Shown here one piece after another: positions 1 to 6,772 of a stretch of 13,455 nt of DNA. Origin of the DNA: CAIKMD01 sp035605975. Its GTDB lineage: Bacteria; Pseudomonadota; Alphaproteobacteria; ATCC43930; CGMCC-115725. The stretch covers positions 1 through 13,455 of the forward strand of contig DATNGG010000171.1 in NCBI GenBank assembly GCA_035605975.1, read 5' to 3'. A program made the translations under genes and the position numbers. The notes beneath the pieces are model-generated. The model made no database searches. It saw nothing but the letters and a program-made list of their open reading frames with translations, and was not told where the DNA came from. Numbering within the stretch: position 1 is the first letter of the stretch; every line of letters begins with the position of its first letter.

Positions 1-905
1 ATCCAGACGCTGCCGCCGAAATTCTCCTCCCAGTCGCGCGGCATCCAGCTGTCGTCGAGATAATCCTGGTCGGCGAGATATTCGGCGTGTCCGCCGGCGG
101 GGCACGGAATGTAATAGAACAGCGCCGATGAGATGCGATGCCGGCCAAGGCCGACGAAGCCGCCCGGCCGGCGCGTCGCCCAGCCCTGGCGCTCCAGGAA
201 ATTGGCGCCGACCATCATCTCGTCGATGTCGTCGCAGGCGAAAGCGGTGTGGTTGAAGCCGAGCTTTCGCACCGGCGGCGGCAGATAGTCGGCGTTGAAG
301 AAGAAGATGTTGTGATGCTCGTGGCTGCCATCGGCGCGCGCGTAGCAGCCGAGGCGCCGCTGCGTGTCCGAGAGGCGAAAATGCAGCCGTTCCTTGAAGA
401 ACTGGTAAGACATCATCGGATCTGCCACTTGGAAGACGACATGGGCGATCGATTTCGGATTGGCGCGCTTGCGCCAGGTCCGGTTGCGGTTGACGCGCGC
501 GGCTTTGGCCGGGGTGTTGATCTCGTCGGCGGCGGAGACGATCGGCCGCGGACGGTAAACCATCAGGCCTTGCGGCATGCCGTCATCGGCGATGAAATGC
601 GCCGTGCCGTCATTGTCGCGCCGAACCTCGCGATCGGTCTTGAGGCCTTCGACCAGATGCTCGAGCGCGTCGGCCGTGTCGACGCCCCAAATCGTCTCCT
701 TGATGCCGTTGCCGTCGAACCAGGCCTTCGGCAGCGCCGGATCGTCCTTCTTGCGCAGAACAACCTGCGATCCGTCCTCGAGCTCGAAGACGACCTTCTC
801 GGCGGTCTTCTCGCGAAGATCCAATCCGTAATCGGTGAAGAACCGCGTGCAGAGATCGAGATCGTCGACTCCGTAGACCGCACGCGCAACGCCCATGATC
901 GCCAT
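1..905 (-). CDS. Two-domain VOC-fold protein, extradiol (ring-cleavage) dioxygenase-like, partial at its C-terminus
   Basis: About 301 residues are visible; the gene runs off the left edge with no stop. Two vicinal-oxygen-chelate modules are seen: an N-terminal one (about residues 5-120, starting GVARAVYGVDDLD) and a C-terminal one (about 150-280). The C-terminal module keeps the three ligands expected for the Fe(II) site of type I extradiol dioxygenases: H155 (SIAHVVFQV), H219 (FNHTAF) and E275 (GHAEYLAD). By family, it would be a cytoplasmic enzyme opening a catechol-type ring; the substrate cannot be read from the sequence. The ATG at 905 is chosen because GGGAGAGG (complement of 913-920) lies 7 bases upstream. 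It follows chpT on the same strand after a 91-base gap and may be co-transcribed. Another metal-dependent VOC activity is possible. The VOC call is firm, the dioxygenase role moderate. Confidence 0.8.
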   Translation of the reverse strand, partial: MAIMGVARAVYGVDDLDLCTRFFTDYGLDLREKTAEKVVFELEDGSQVVLRKKDDPALPKAWFDGNGIKETIWGVDTADALEHLVEGLKTDREVRRDNDGTAHFIADDGMPQGLMVYRPRPIVSAADEINTPAKAARVNRNRTWRKRANPKSIAHVVFQVADPMMSYQFFKERLHFRLSDTQRRLGCYARADGSHEHHNIFFFNADYLPPPVRKLGFNHTAFACDDIDEMMVGANFLERQGWATRRPGGFVGLGRHRISSALFYYIPCPAGGHAEYLADQDYLDDSWMPRDWEENFGGSVW

Positions 906-996
906 CTGCGCACCTCTCCCGTCTTGATCCCGCGCCCCAGGCGCCGGTTTGTTGGCCCCGATTGTAGCGCCCGCCCGACGGTGTGGGAGCCGAAAA

Positions 997-1599
997 TCAC
1001 CCGACTGCGAAGACCGCGCCGCCCGGCTGCGGCTCGGCAACGCTTAGCCGCACATCGAGCGCCTCGGCAAGCCGCGCCGTGTAATAGGCATGGACGCTGC
1101 GCGCCGTAAGATCGGCGACATTCATCGCGCCGTCCAAGGCCGCGCGCACTTCCGCCATGAGATTGATCGTTTCGCCCGTCGCTTTGACGCTGAGACCCGG
1201 CTTTCCCGCCGCGGCGGCGACTTCGATGGAGCCGCCGCGCGGCAAGGCCTCGGTCGCCAGCACCACCATGTTGCAGGCGAGGCGCTGCCATTCGACCGAG
1301 AGCGCGCTCACCGCCTCGCTCCACTCGCAACGCGCTTTGCCGCCTTCGAGCAGCCCCAGCGTCACCTCGCGCCCGGTGCCGGCGCGGCCGCTGCCATAAG
1401 CGAAGCGATAGAAATTGAGGCGGTTGCCGGCGGTTCGCGCACTGTTGGCGATGAGCTTCGTTGCATCCTTGACGAAGTCGGGATCGTCCTCGCCCATCAG
1501 CTCGATGCCGTTGTTGATGGCGCCGACCGGGCTGATGAGCTCATGACAAAGCCGCGAGCTCAAAAGTTCGAGCACGCGCAACTCAACATTCACCTTCAT
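997..1599 (-). CDS. chpT: ChpT-type histidine phosphotransferase
   Basis: This 200-residue protein matches the size and layout of alphaproteobacterial ChpT. The N-terminal DHp-like helix carries the phospho-accepting His19 within SSRLCHELISPVGAINNG (residues 14-31). A degenerate histidine-kinase-like ATPase fold follows, without a clear ATP-binding G-box. In Caulobacter, ChpT is a cytoplasmic dimer that passes phosphate from the hybrid kinase CckA to CtrA and CpdR, so it sits in cell-cycle control. Glu20 follows the His where Asp is common in this family. The ATG at 1599 has AGGGGGA (complement of 1608-1614) 8 bases upstream. It lies 44 bases after mobA and may be read through from the fdhD-mobA transcript; no link to molybdenum metabolism is known. 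No cckA or ctrA lies in the window. Confidence 0.9.
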   Translation of the reverse strand: MKVNVELRVLELLSSRLCHELISPVGAINNGIELMGEDDPDFVKDATKLIANSARTAGNRLNFYRFAYGSGRAGTGREVTLGLLEGGKARCEWSEAVSALSVEWQRLACNMVVLATEALPRGGSIEVAAAAGKPGLSVKATGETINLMAEVRAALDGAMNVADLTARSVHAYYTARLAEALDVRLSVAEPQPGGAVFAVG

Positions 1600-1643
1600 C
1601 GAAAGCTTCCCCCTCGCCGGCCCGCCGCCGGCGCACCATAGCC

Positions 1644-2252
1644 TCAACGCGCGCGCGTCACCAGCCGCTCGGCCTCGGCCAGGTCTTCCGGCCGGTTGGC
1701 GTTGAAGAACGGATCGACCGGCGCCGCCGGAAATTCGACCTCGATCAGCCGATAGCGGCCGGTCCATTGATCGACCTTGCGCAGGCCGCCGGCGAGCGCC
1801 TGGCGCAAATCCTCGCGCAGGGCCAAGGGCCAGAGCCCGAAAACCGGATGCGCGCGACCGTCCGATGCGGCGCAGGCGAGCTGATAGCCGCCTTCGCGCA
1901 TGCCATCGCGCAGCGCCGCGACCAGATCGCGCGGCAGAAACGGCGCGTCGGTCGCGAAGCTCGCGACATGAGTCGCGTGGGGAAGGTTGGCGGCCGCCCA
2001 GTCGAGCCCCGCAAGCACGCCCGCCAAGGGCCCGGCGAAACCGGCGAGTTCGTCCGCGACCACGGGCAGGCCGAAAGCGGCAAAACGCGCCGCATCGCCA
2101 TTCGCGTTGAGGACGAGCGTTGCGACTTGCGGCTGCGCGCGCTCGATCACATGCGCGAGGATGGGTCTCTCCGCGAGCAGCCTTAAGCATTTGTCGCCGC
2201 CGCCCATGCGCTGCGACTGGCCGCCCGCCAGGAGCACGCCGGCGATGGTCAA
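1644..2252 (-). CDS. mobA: Molybdenum cofactor guanylyltransferase MobA
   Basis: The 202-residue protein transfers GMP from GTP to Mo-molybdopterin, giving the guanine dinucleotide cofactor used by DMSO-reductase-family enzymes such as formate dehydrogenase. The N-terminal nucleotide-binding signature is intact: LLAGGQSQRMGGGDK (residues 7-21), with K21. FAGPLAG (72-78) and the metal-binding TDAP (D102) follow, and the FNANRPEDL segment lies near the C-terminus. The start is read as TTG at 2252: its TTGA overlaps the fdhD stop by 4 bases, the protein then begins (M)TIAGVLLAGG as expected, and GGAGAG (complement of 2258-2263) sits 5 bases upstream. No ATG gives the full N-terminal motif. The overlap implies translational coupling with fdhD. 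The 5-base spacing and the rare start suggest modest expression. Confidence 0.93.
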   Translation of the reverse strand: MTIAGVLLAGGQSQRMGGGDKCLRLLAERPILAHVIERAQPQVATLVLNANGDAARFAAFGLPVVADELAGFAGPLAGVLAGLDWAAANLPHATHVASFATDAPFLPRDLVAALRDGMREGGYQLACAASDGRAHPVFGLWPLALREDLRQALAGGLRKVDQWTGRYRLIEVEFPAAPVDPFFNANRPEDLAEAERLVTRAR

Positions 2253-3130
2253 TCGAGCTCTCCGCCGATGCTCGCCTTGCGCCGGAGCCTGGGTGATTCC
2301 TCTTCGACCGAAACCGGATCGCCGTCGAAGACGATGCGCTCGGCGCCCGAGAGCGCGGTGAAGCGCCGGCCCTTGGCGCGGCCGATCAAGGTGAGGTCGG
2401 CGCGCTGCGCCAGCTCGACGCCCCACGCAGTGAAGCCCGAGCGCGAGATGAGGATCGGGATGCGCATCTGCACGCATTTGATCACCATCTCGGAGGTGAG
2501 CCGGCCGGTGGTGTAGAAGATCTTGCCCTCGGGACCGATGTTGTGGAGATGCATATAGCCGGCAATCTTGTCGATCGCGTTGTGGCGGCCGACATCCTCC
2601 ATATAAAGCAGCGGCCGGTCCTCCTCGCAAAGAACGCAGCCATGGATCGCGCCGGCGGCGAGATAAAGGCTCGGGCTGGTGTTGATCTTTTTGGTCAGCG
2701 CATAGAGCCACGAGGTCTTCAGCACCGCGTCCCGCGGCAGCGCGATCTCGTCGAACTTCTCCATCAGGTCGCCGAACACCGTGCCCTGCGCGCAGCCCGA
2801 GGTGAGCGTCTTCTTGCGCAGCTTCTTCTCGAACGAGGTCTTGCGCTCGGTGCGCACCACCACGGTTTCGAGCTCGTCATCGTGGTCGATGGCAGTGATC
2901 TTGTCGTCGGCGCGCAGCATGTTCTGGTTGAGGAGATAGCCCACGGCGAGGCAGTCGGGATGATCGCCGACCGTCATCATGGTGACGATCTCTTGCCCGT
3001 TGAGAAAGAGCGTCAGCGGGCGCTCGACCACCACGGCGGTTACGACCGGATTGCCGTCCTGATCGATGCCCGTCACCCTGCGCGTCAGTCGCGGATCGTC
3101 GGGGTCGGGCCTGACGATGAATTCCTTCAT
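2249..3130 (-). CDS. fdhD: Formate dehydrogenase accessory sulfurtransferase FdhD
   Basis: This 293-residue FdhD-family protein passes sulfur from a cysteine desulfurase to the bis-MGD cofactor of formate dehydrogenase in the cytoplasm. Family segments are present in order: VERPLTLFLNG (about 35-45), TSGCAQGT (110-117, with C113), GAIHGC (160-165), EDVGRHNAIDK (178-188), TGRLTSEMV (208-216) and SRSGFTAWGVEL (229-240). The classic loop is CxxC; here C113 is followed by AQG, so only the first cysteine is kept. A separate CxxC (C165, C168) occurs after GAIHG. The ATG at 3130 gives the normal length and a typical FdhD beginning, but no Shine-Dalgarno-like sequence precedes it. Mo-cofactor gene mobA overlaps its 3' end. 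No formate dehydrogenase subunit gene is in the window. Confidence 0.93.
   Translation of the reverse strand: MKEFIVRPDPDDPRLTRRVTGIDQDGNPVVTAVVVERPLTLFLNGQEIVTMMTVGDHPDCLAVGYLLNQNMLRADDKITAIDHDDELETVVVRTERKTSFEKKLRKKTLTSGCAQGTVFGDLMEKFDEIALPRDAVLKTSWLYALTKKINTSPSLYLAAGAIHGCVLCEEDRPLLYMEDVGRHNAIDKIAGYMHLHNIGPEGKIFYTTGRLTSEMVIKCVQMRIPILISRSGFTAWGVELAQRADLTLIGRAKGRRFTALSGAERIVFDGDPVSVEEESPRLRRKASIGGELD
2258..2263 (-). promoter_or_regulatory. Ribosome binding site that fixes the TTG start of mobA
   Basis: The minus strand reads GGAGAG here, inside the 3' end of fdhD, ending 5 bases before the TTG at 2252. It is the main support for a TTG rather than a downstream ATG start. Confidence 0.55.
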
Positions 3131-3203
3131 GAGGAAATGATGGGGCGTGCTGCGCGAGCTTGCAAGGGCTTGCACACCCAAAGGGCGAGCGATGGCGCCG
3201 TAT

Positions 3204-3215
3204 GCAAGCGCTTGC
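3204..3215. repeat. Perfect 12-base palindrome, operator-like
   Basis: GCAAGCGCTTGC is identical to its own reverse complement and has a central CG, as LacI-family operators often do. A shorter palindrome CTTGCAAG (3159-3166) lies 47 bases away, centre to centre. Both lie in non-coding DNA 60-120 bases upstream of the first binding-protein gene. Regulator binding is inferred from symmetry and repetition only. Confidence 0.45.
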
Positions 3216-3262
3216 CAGCGTGCGCCCTTCGCATGAAGATGGACGCCAAGAAAAACCGGCCC

Positions 3263-3270
3263 AGGGAGGA
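3263..3270 (+). promoter_or_regulatory. Ribosome binding site that fixes the start of the first binding-protein gene
   Basis: AGGGAGGA ends 7 bases before the ATG at 3278. In-frame ATGs at 3233 and 3239 have no comparable site and would put a charged stretch before the signal peptide, so 3278 is preferred. Confidence 0.65.
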
Positions 3271-3277
3271 ATCGTCG

Positions 3278-4246
3278 ATGGCCGATGGCGCAATCTCGAA
3301 GCTCGGCTCGCGTGCGCTGGCTTTTGCCGCGGCTCTCGCTCTCTTCGTTGCCGCCCCGGCCTTCGCCGATCATCTCCGTGTCGGCAAGCCGACGCCCGAG
3401 GCATATGATTTCGCGCTGGTTCAGGTCGGCATCGATGCCGGCATTTTCGCCAAGCACGATCTCGACATCGAGACCATCTCGCTCGCCGGCAGCGCCAAGC
3501 TGCATCAGGCGCTGATCGCCGGCAGCATCGACATCGCCATGGGCGCCGGCACGGATTTGGTCTTCATCGCGAAGGGCGCGCCGGAAAAAGCGATCGCCGC
3601 CATGGCTGGACCGCCCAACAACATGGCGGTGATCGTCGCGGCACATGGTCCCGTTCAGTCCGTCGCCGATTTGAAGGGCCGCAAGATCGGCGTCAGCACG
3701 GTGGGCTCGCTCACCTATTGGCTGGCTCAGCAATTGTCGCGCCGCCAAGGCTGGGGCAATGACGGCATGAAGATCGTCGCCGTGGGCGGCATGCAGGGCG
3801 AAGCCGCCGGCATCATCGACGGCAATCTCGATGCCGGCGTTGGCTCGCTCGAAGGCGGCCTCAGCATGCAACGCAAAGGCGCGGGCAAAATCCTGCTGCT
3901 CTTCGGCGACTTCGTTCATCCCTTCCTCGCGCACGCGATCTTCGCGACCGATGCGATGATCAAGACGCGCCCCGACGAGATCCGGCGCTTCCTTAAAGGC
4001 TGGTTCGAGACGATCGCCTTCGCCAAGACGCACAAGGCGGAGGCGATCCGCTATTCGCAAAGCGTGACCAAGCTGCCGCCCGACGAGGCCGCGCAGGTCT
4101 ATGACAACGAGACGCCGATGTTTTCGGCGGATGGCCGCTTCGATCCGGCGGCGGTCGCGGTCGTCAAGCGCTCGCTCGTCGAAATGGGGCAGGTCAGCGC
4201 CGTGCCCGACGACAAGGCGCTGTTCACCGAAGCGTTCCTGAATTGA
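3278..4246 (+). CDS. ABC-type periplasmic substrate-binding protein, NrtA/SsuA/TauA (NMT1) type, paralogue 1
   Basis: The 322-residue precursor has a signal peptide: positive residues, a hydrophobic run at about 13-29 and an AFA|D cleavage site near residue 30. The mature part has the two-lobed binding-protein features of the SsuA/THI5-like family: VGIDAGIFAKHDLDIE, then GAGTDLVFIAKG, LKGRKIGVSTVGSLTYW and the IIDGNLDAGVGSLE segment. By family it captures a small organic or oxyanion ligand (sulfonates, nitrate and pyrimidines are known examples) for an inner-membrane transporter. The ligand here cannot be assigned. It is about 55% identical by eye to the next gene, which follows after 10 bases. 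No permease or ATPase gene adjoins it. It diverges from fdhD across an operator-like spacer. Confidence 0.88.
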   Translation: MADGAISKLGSRALAFAAALALFVAAPAFADHLRVGKPTPEAYDFALVQVGIDAGIFAKHDLDIETISLAGSAKLHQALIAGSIDIAMGAGTDLVFIAKGAPEKAIAAMAGPPNNMAVIVAAHGPVQSVADLKGRKIGVSTVGSLTYWLAQQLSRRQGWGNDGMKIVAVGGMQGEAAGIIDGNLDAGVGSLEGGLSMQRKGAGKILLLFGDFVHPFLAHAIFATDAMIKTRPDEIRRFLKGWFETIAFAKTHKAEAIRYSQSVTKLPPDEAAQVYDNETPMFSADGRFDPAAVAVVKRSLVEMGQVSAVPDDKALFTEAFLN

Positions 4247-4256
4247 GGGGGAGAGA

Positions 4257-5234
4257 ATGATTTCAAACTTTGGCTCGGTCCGGCACGGCGCGCTCGCCGC
4301 CCTCGCGATCCTGCTTCTCGCCGCGAGCGGCAGCGCCCGCGCCGCCGATCTCATCCGCGTCGGCACGCCCTCGGCGGATGATTTTCATTTCTCGATGGCC
4401 AATGTCGGCGTCGACGCTGGAATCTTTAAAAAACAAGGCATCGAGCTGCAGATCGTCGCGCTCGCTGGCGGCGCCAAGCTGCACCAAGCGATGACCGCGG
4501 GCAGCCTCGACGTGGCGCTCGGCGCCGGCACCGATATCGGCCTCATCGCCAAGGGCGCGCCGGAAAAAGGCATCGGCGTCCTCGCGACCAAGCCGTCGAA
4601 CATGGTGCTGCAGGCGAGCACGAAGAGCGGCGTTGCCACCATCGCCGGCATGAAGGGCAAGAAGGTCGGCGTCAGCAGCGTCGGCGCTCTCACCTATTGG
4701 CTGGGGCAACAGCTCGTCAAACATGAGGGCTGGGGCCCCGGCGGGCTCGAGCTGGTCGCGACCGGCGGCGGCCAAGCGAATATCGCCGGCTTCGTCTCGG
4801 GCAATCTCGACGGCGCCGTGACCTCGCTCGAATCGGCATTGAAGGTCGAGGAAGCCGGCCAGGGAAAAATCCTCCTCACCTTCGGCGACATCGTCAATCC
4901 GTTCATCGCACACATCATCTTCGCGACCAACGAGATGATCGCCAAGCGTCCCGACGCGGTGCGGCGCTTCCTTGCCGGCTGGTACGAGACGGTCGCCTTC
5001 GCCCGGGCGAACAAGGCCGAGGCGATCCGCTATTCGCGGCCGGTGACGGGCTTGTCGGAGACGCTCGCCGACAAGGTCTACGATATCGAGATGCCGACTT
5101 TCTCGGCAGATGGACGCTTCGATCCGGTCGGGCTCGAAGCGGTGAAGCAGGCGCTGGTCGATCTCGGCCAACTCAGGGAAAAGCCCGACACCAAGGCGCT
5201 CATCACCGAGGAATTCCTGCCCAAGCCGATGTGA
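4257..5234 (+). CDS. ABC-type periplasmic substrate-binding protein, NrtA/SsuA/TauA (NMT1) type, paralogue 2
   Basis: This 325-residue precursor has a signal peptide with a hydrophobic run at about 12-26 and likely cleavage after ARA or ARAA near residue 30. It aligns without gaps over nearly its whole mature length with the preceding protein. The best-kept blocks are GAKLHQA, IAKGAPEK, LTYWL.QQL, HKAEAIRYS/NKAEAIRYS and FSADGRFDP. The variable stretch around residues 110-130 (NMVLQASTKSGVATI against NMAVIVAAHGPVQSV) could give a different ligand preference. The start has a strong GAGGGGGAGAG-type site directly upstream and lies 10 bases after its neighbour, so the two are one operon made by tandem duplication. 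The gene ends 12 bases from the convergent tupA stop. No transporter membrane or ATPase subunit follows. Confidence 0.88.
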   Translation: MISNFGSVRHGALAALAILLLAASGSARAADLIRVGTPSADDFHFSMANVGVDAGIFKKQGIELQIVALAGGAKLHQAMTAGSLDVALGAGTDIGLIAKGAPEKGIGVLATKPSNMVLQASTKSGVATIAGMKGKKVGVSSVGALTYWLGQQLVKHEGWGPGGLELVATGGGQANIAGFVSGNLDGAVTSLESALKVEEAGQGKILLTFGDIVNPFIAHIIFATNEMIAKRPDAVRRFLAGWYETVAFARANKAEAIRYSRPVTGLSETLADKVYDIEMPTFSADGRFDPVGLEAVKQALVDLGQLREKPDTKALITEEFLPKPM

Positions 5235-5246
5235 GGCCCGCGCGGC

Positions 5247-6077
5247 TCAGGGTTTGGGGTCGGATTCGGGGTGAAAGAGCTTCTGCCCCTTCATCTCATA
5301 ATCGCCGATCGCGTGCTGTCCCTCGGGCGAGGCCAGCCAATCCGCAAACGTCTTGGCAAGCCCAAGCTTGGCATGTGGATGCAGCTTGCGGTCGAGCTGG
5401 ATCACGTCATAGCGGTTGAGAAGCCGCCGGTCGCCTTCGAGCAGGATGACGAGGTCGCGCCGGTTTTGGAAGCTGAGCCAGGTGCCGCGATCGGTCAGCG
5501 TATAAGCGTCCATCGCAGCCGCGGCATTGAGATCGGCACCCATGCCGCCGCCAATATCCTTGTACCAGGTGCCTGCCTTCTTCGGGTCGAGATCGGCCGC
5601 CTTCCAGAGGCGCTTCTCGAGCGCGTCGGTGCCGCTTTTGTCGCCACGCGAGACGAAGGAAGCGCCGGTATTCCAGATCGAGCGGAAGCCGGCGACGACG
5701 TCGTGCGAGCCCTTGATCTTCGCCGGATCCGCTTTCGGGCCGACGATGACGAAATCGTTCCAGGCGATCTCGTGGCGGTCGATGCCGTGACCCTCCGCGA
5801 TGAACTTCGCCTCGGCGTCGGGATCATGGACGAGCACGAGATCGGCGTCGCCGCGCCGCGCGGTGTCGAGCGCCTGGCCGGTGCCGAGCGCGACGACATG
5901 GACGGCGATGCCCGATTCCTTGGTGAAGAGCGGCAGGATGTGCTTCAACAGGCCGCTATTGTCGACCGAGGTCGTCGAGGCGAGGACGATATAGGGCTGG
6001 TCCGCATGGCTCGCGGTCATGCTCGAGAGCAAAGCAAAAGCGGCGGCGGAAGTCAGCAGGAAGCGATGATGATTCAT
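5247..6077 (-). CDS. tupA: Tungstate-type ABC transporter substrate-binding protein TupA
   Basis: The 276-residue precursor has a signal peptide with probable cleavage after SHA (residue 25). TupA-type ligand-loop motifs are present: LASTTSVDNSGLL (32-44), ADLVLVHDP (78-86), NDFVIVGP (107-114), SRGDKSGT (143-150) and YTLTDRGTW further on. By family it binds tungstate (some members also molybdate) in the periplasm and delivers it to TupB. K147 stands where SRGDDSGT is more usual. The ATG at 6077 overlaps the tupB stop (ATGA) and has AGAGGAAA (complement of 6083-6090) 5 bases upstream, so the two are translationally coupled. Order is tupB-tupA, the reverse of the usual tupA-tupB-tupC. Specificity for tungstate over molybdate is inferred from family, not proven. 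Confidence 0.88.
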   Translation of the reverse strand: MNHHRFLLTSAAAFALLSSMTASHADQPYIVLASTTSVDNSGLLKHILPLFTKESGIAVHVVALGTGQALDTARRGDADLVLVHDPDAEAKFIAEGHGIDRHEIAWNDFVIVGPKADPAKIKGSHDVVAGFRSIWNTGASFVSRGDKSGTDALEKRLWKAADLDPKKAGTWYKDIGGGMGADLNAAAAMDAYTLTDRGTWLSFQNRRDLVILLEGDRRLLNRYDVIQLDRKLHPHAKLGLAKTFADWLASPEGQHAIGDYEMKGQKLFHPESDPKP

Positions 6078-6772
6078 GGGTATTTCCTCTGGCCGGCGAC
6101 AGTGAAGGCGAGCCCGTTGAACAGGAGGCTCAAGCTAATGAGCACGAGCCCCAATGCCAAGGCAAGCGGCAAGTTTCCCATGCTCGTTTGCAGCGCGATC
6201 GCCGTCGTCATGGTGCGCGTCGCGCCGGCGATATTGCCGCCGACGATGATGATCGCGCCGACCTCCGAAATCGTGCGGCCGAAGCCGGCAAGCGCCGCGG
6301 TGAGGATCTGCGCGCGCCCGATCCGCAGGAGTTGCGGGATGATCTCGAGGCGCGTTGCGCCCGCCACTTGAAAGCCCTCGCCGAAGCGCGCCCACAAATC
6401 CTCGACCGTGCGATGAACGATGGCGGCAACGATCGGCAGGGCGAGAACGCTTTGCACCGCCACCATGGCGGCCGGGGTGTAGAGAAGCCCGAGACCGCCG
6501 AGCGGGCCCGAGCGCGACAGCAGAAGATAGCCTGCGAGCCCCACCACCACCGGCGGCAGGCCCAGCATTGCATTGACGAGGACGACGACCGCGCGCCGGC
6601 CGCGAAAGCGATAGACGGCGAGCGCCGCCCCCGCCGGCGTCCCGACCAGCGCCGCGATCACTGCCGCCCCGATGCTTACCCCCAGAGAGAGGCCGATGAT
6701 GCCGTAAAGCTCGGCATTGCCGCCGATGATCAATCCGAGCGCCAGGGTGACCGCGCTGCCAAAATCGCTCAT
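6074..6772 (-). CDS. tupB: Tungstate-type ABC transporter permease TupB
   Basis: The 232-residue inner-membrane protein has about five hydrophobic segments (roughly 24-52, 61-84, 98-118, 155-178 and 200-224). It carries the permease coupling loop that contacts the ATPase: VAGATRLEIIPQLLRIGRAQI (about 136-156), followed by GFGRTISEVGAIIIVGGN (163-180), very typical of TupB. It would form the tungstate channel with TupA as its binding protein. The ATPase TupC needed to power it is not beside it: moaA diverges upstream and the other side is tupA, then the convergent binding-protein operon. The ATG at 6772 has only a weak G-rich stretch upstream. It is divergent from moaA, so oxyanion uptake and pterin synthesis share one control region. 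Confidence 0.9.
   Translation of the reverse strand: MSDFGSAVTLALGLIIGGNAELYGIIGLSLGVSIGAAVIAALVGTPAGAALAVYRFRGRRAVVVLVNAMLGLPPVVVGLAGYLLLSRSGPLGGLGLLYTPAAMVAVQSVLALPIVAAIVHRTVEDLWARFGEGFQVAGATRLEIIPQLLRIGRAQILTAALAGFGRTISEVGAIIIVGGNIAGATRTMTTAIALQTSMGNLPLALALGLVLISLSLLFNGLAFTVAGQRKYP

Larger units (their letters stand above)
3131..3277. promoter_or_regulatory. Divergent promoter/operator region between fdhD and the binding-protein pair
   Basis: This 147-base spacer separates two divergently transcribed units, so it should hold both promoters. It carries repeated GCTTGC half-sites: direct copies at 3158-3163 and 3168-3173, 10 bases apart, and a facing pair that forms the palindrome at 3204-3215. 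TTGCCA at 3212-3217 matches the sigma-70 -35 consensus at five of six positions and overlaps that palindrome. The hexamer 17 bases further on (GAAGAT, 3235-3240) is only a weak -10 match, so the promoter is tentative. No transcription factor gene is in the window. Confidence 0.5.

Noticed and set aside
138..1109. 323-residue plus-strand frame over the VOC gene and the chpT end
   Set aside because: It is antisense to two genes with conserved catalytic residues and has no motif of its own.
3131..4366. Minus-strand open frame extending fdhD upstream for over 400 residues across the first binding-protein gene
   Set aside because: It lies antisense to a well-supported secreted protein, has no family motifs, and the FdhD homology begins at 3130. 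GC-rich DNA with G/C at third positions often leaves the opposite strand open.
5232..5249. Hairpin spanning the convergent stops of the second binding protein and tupA, as a shared terminator
   Set aside because: The stem is only TGAG/CTCA plus two pairs past a bulge, and there is no T-run on either side.
5271..6371. 366-residue plus-strand frame across tupA and tupB
   Set aside because: It is the antisense shadow of two recognised transporter genes.
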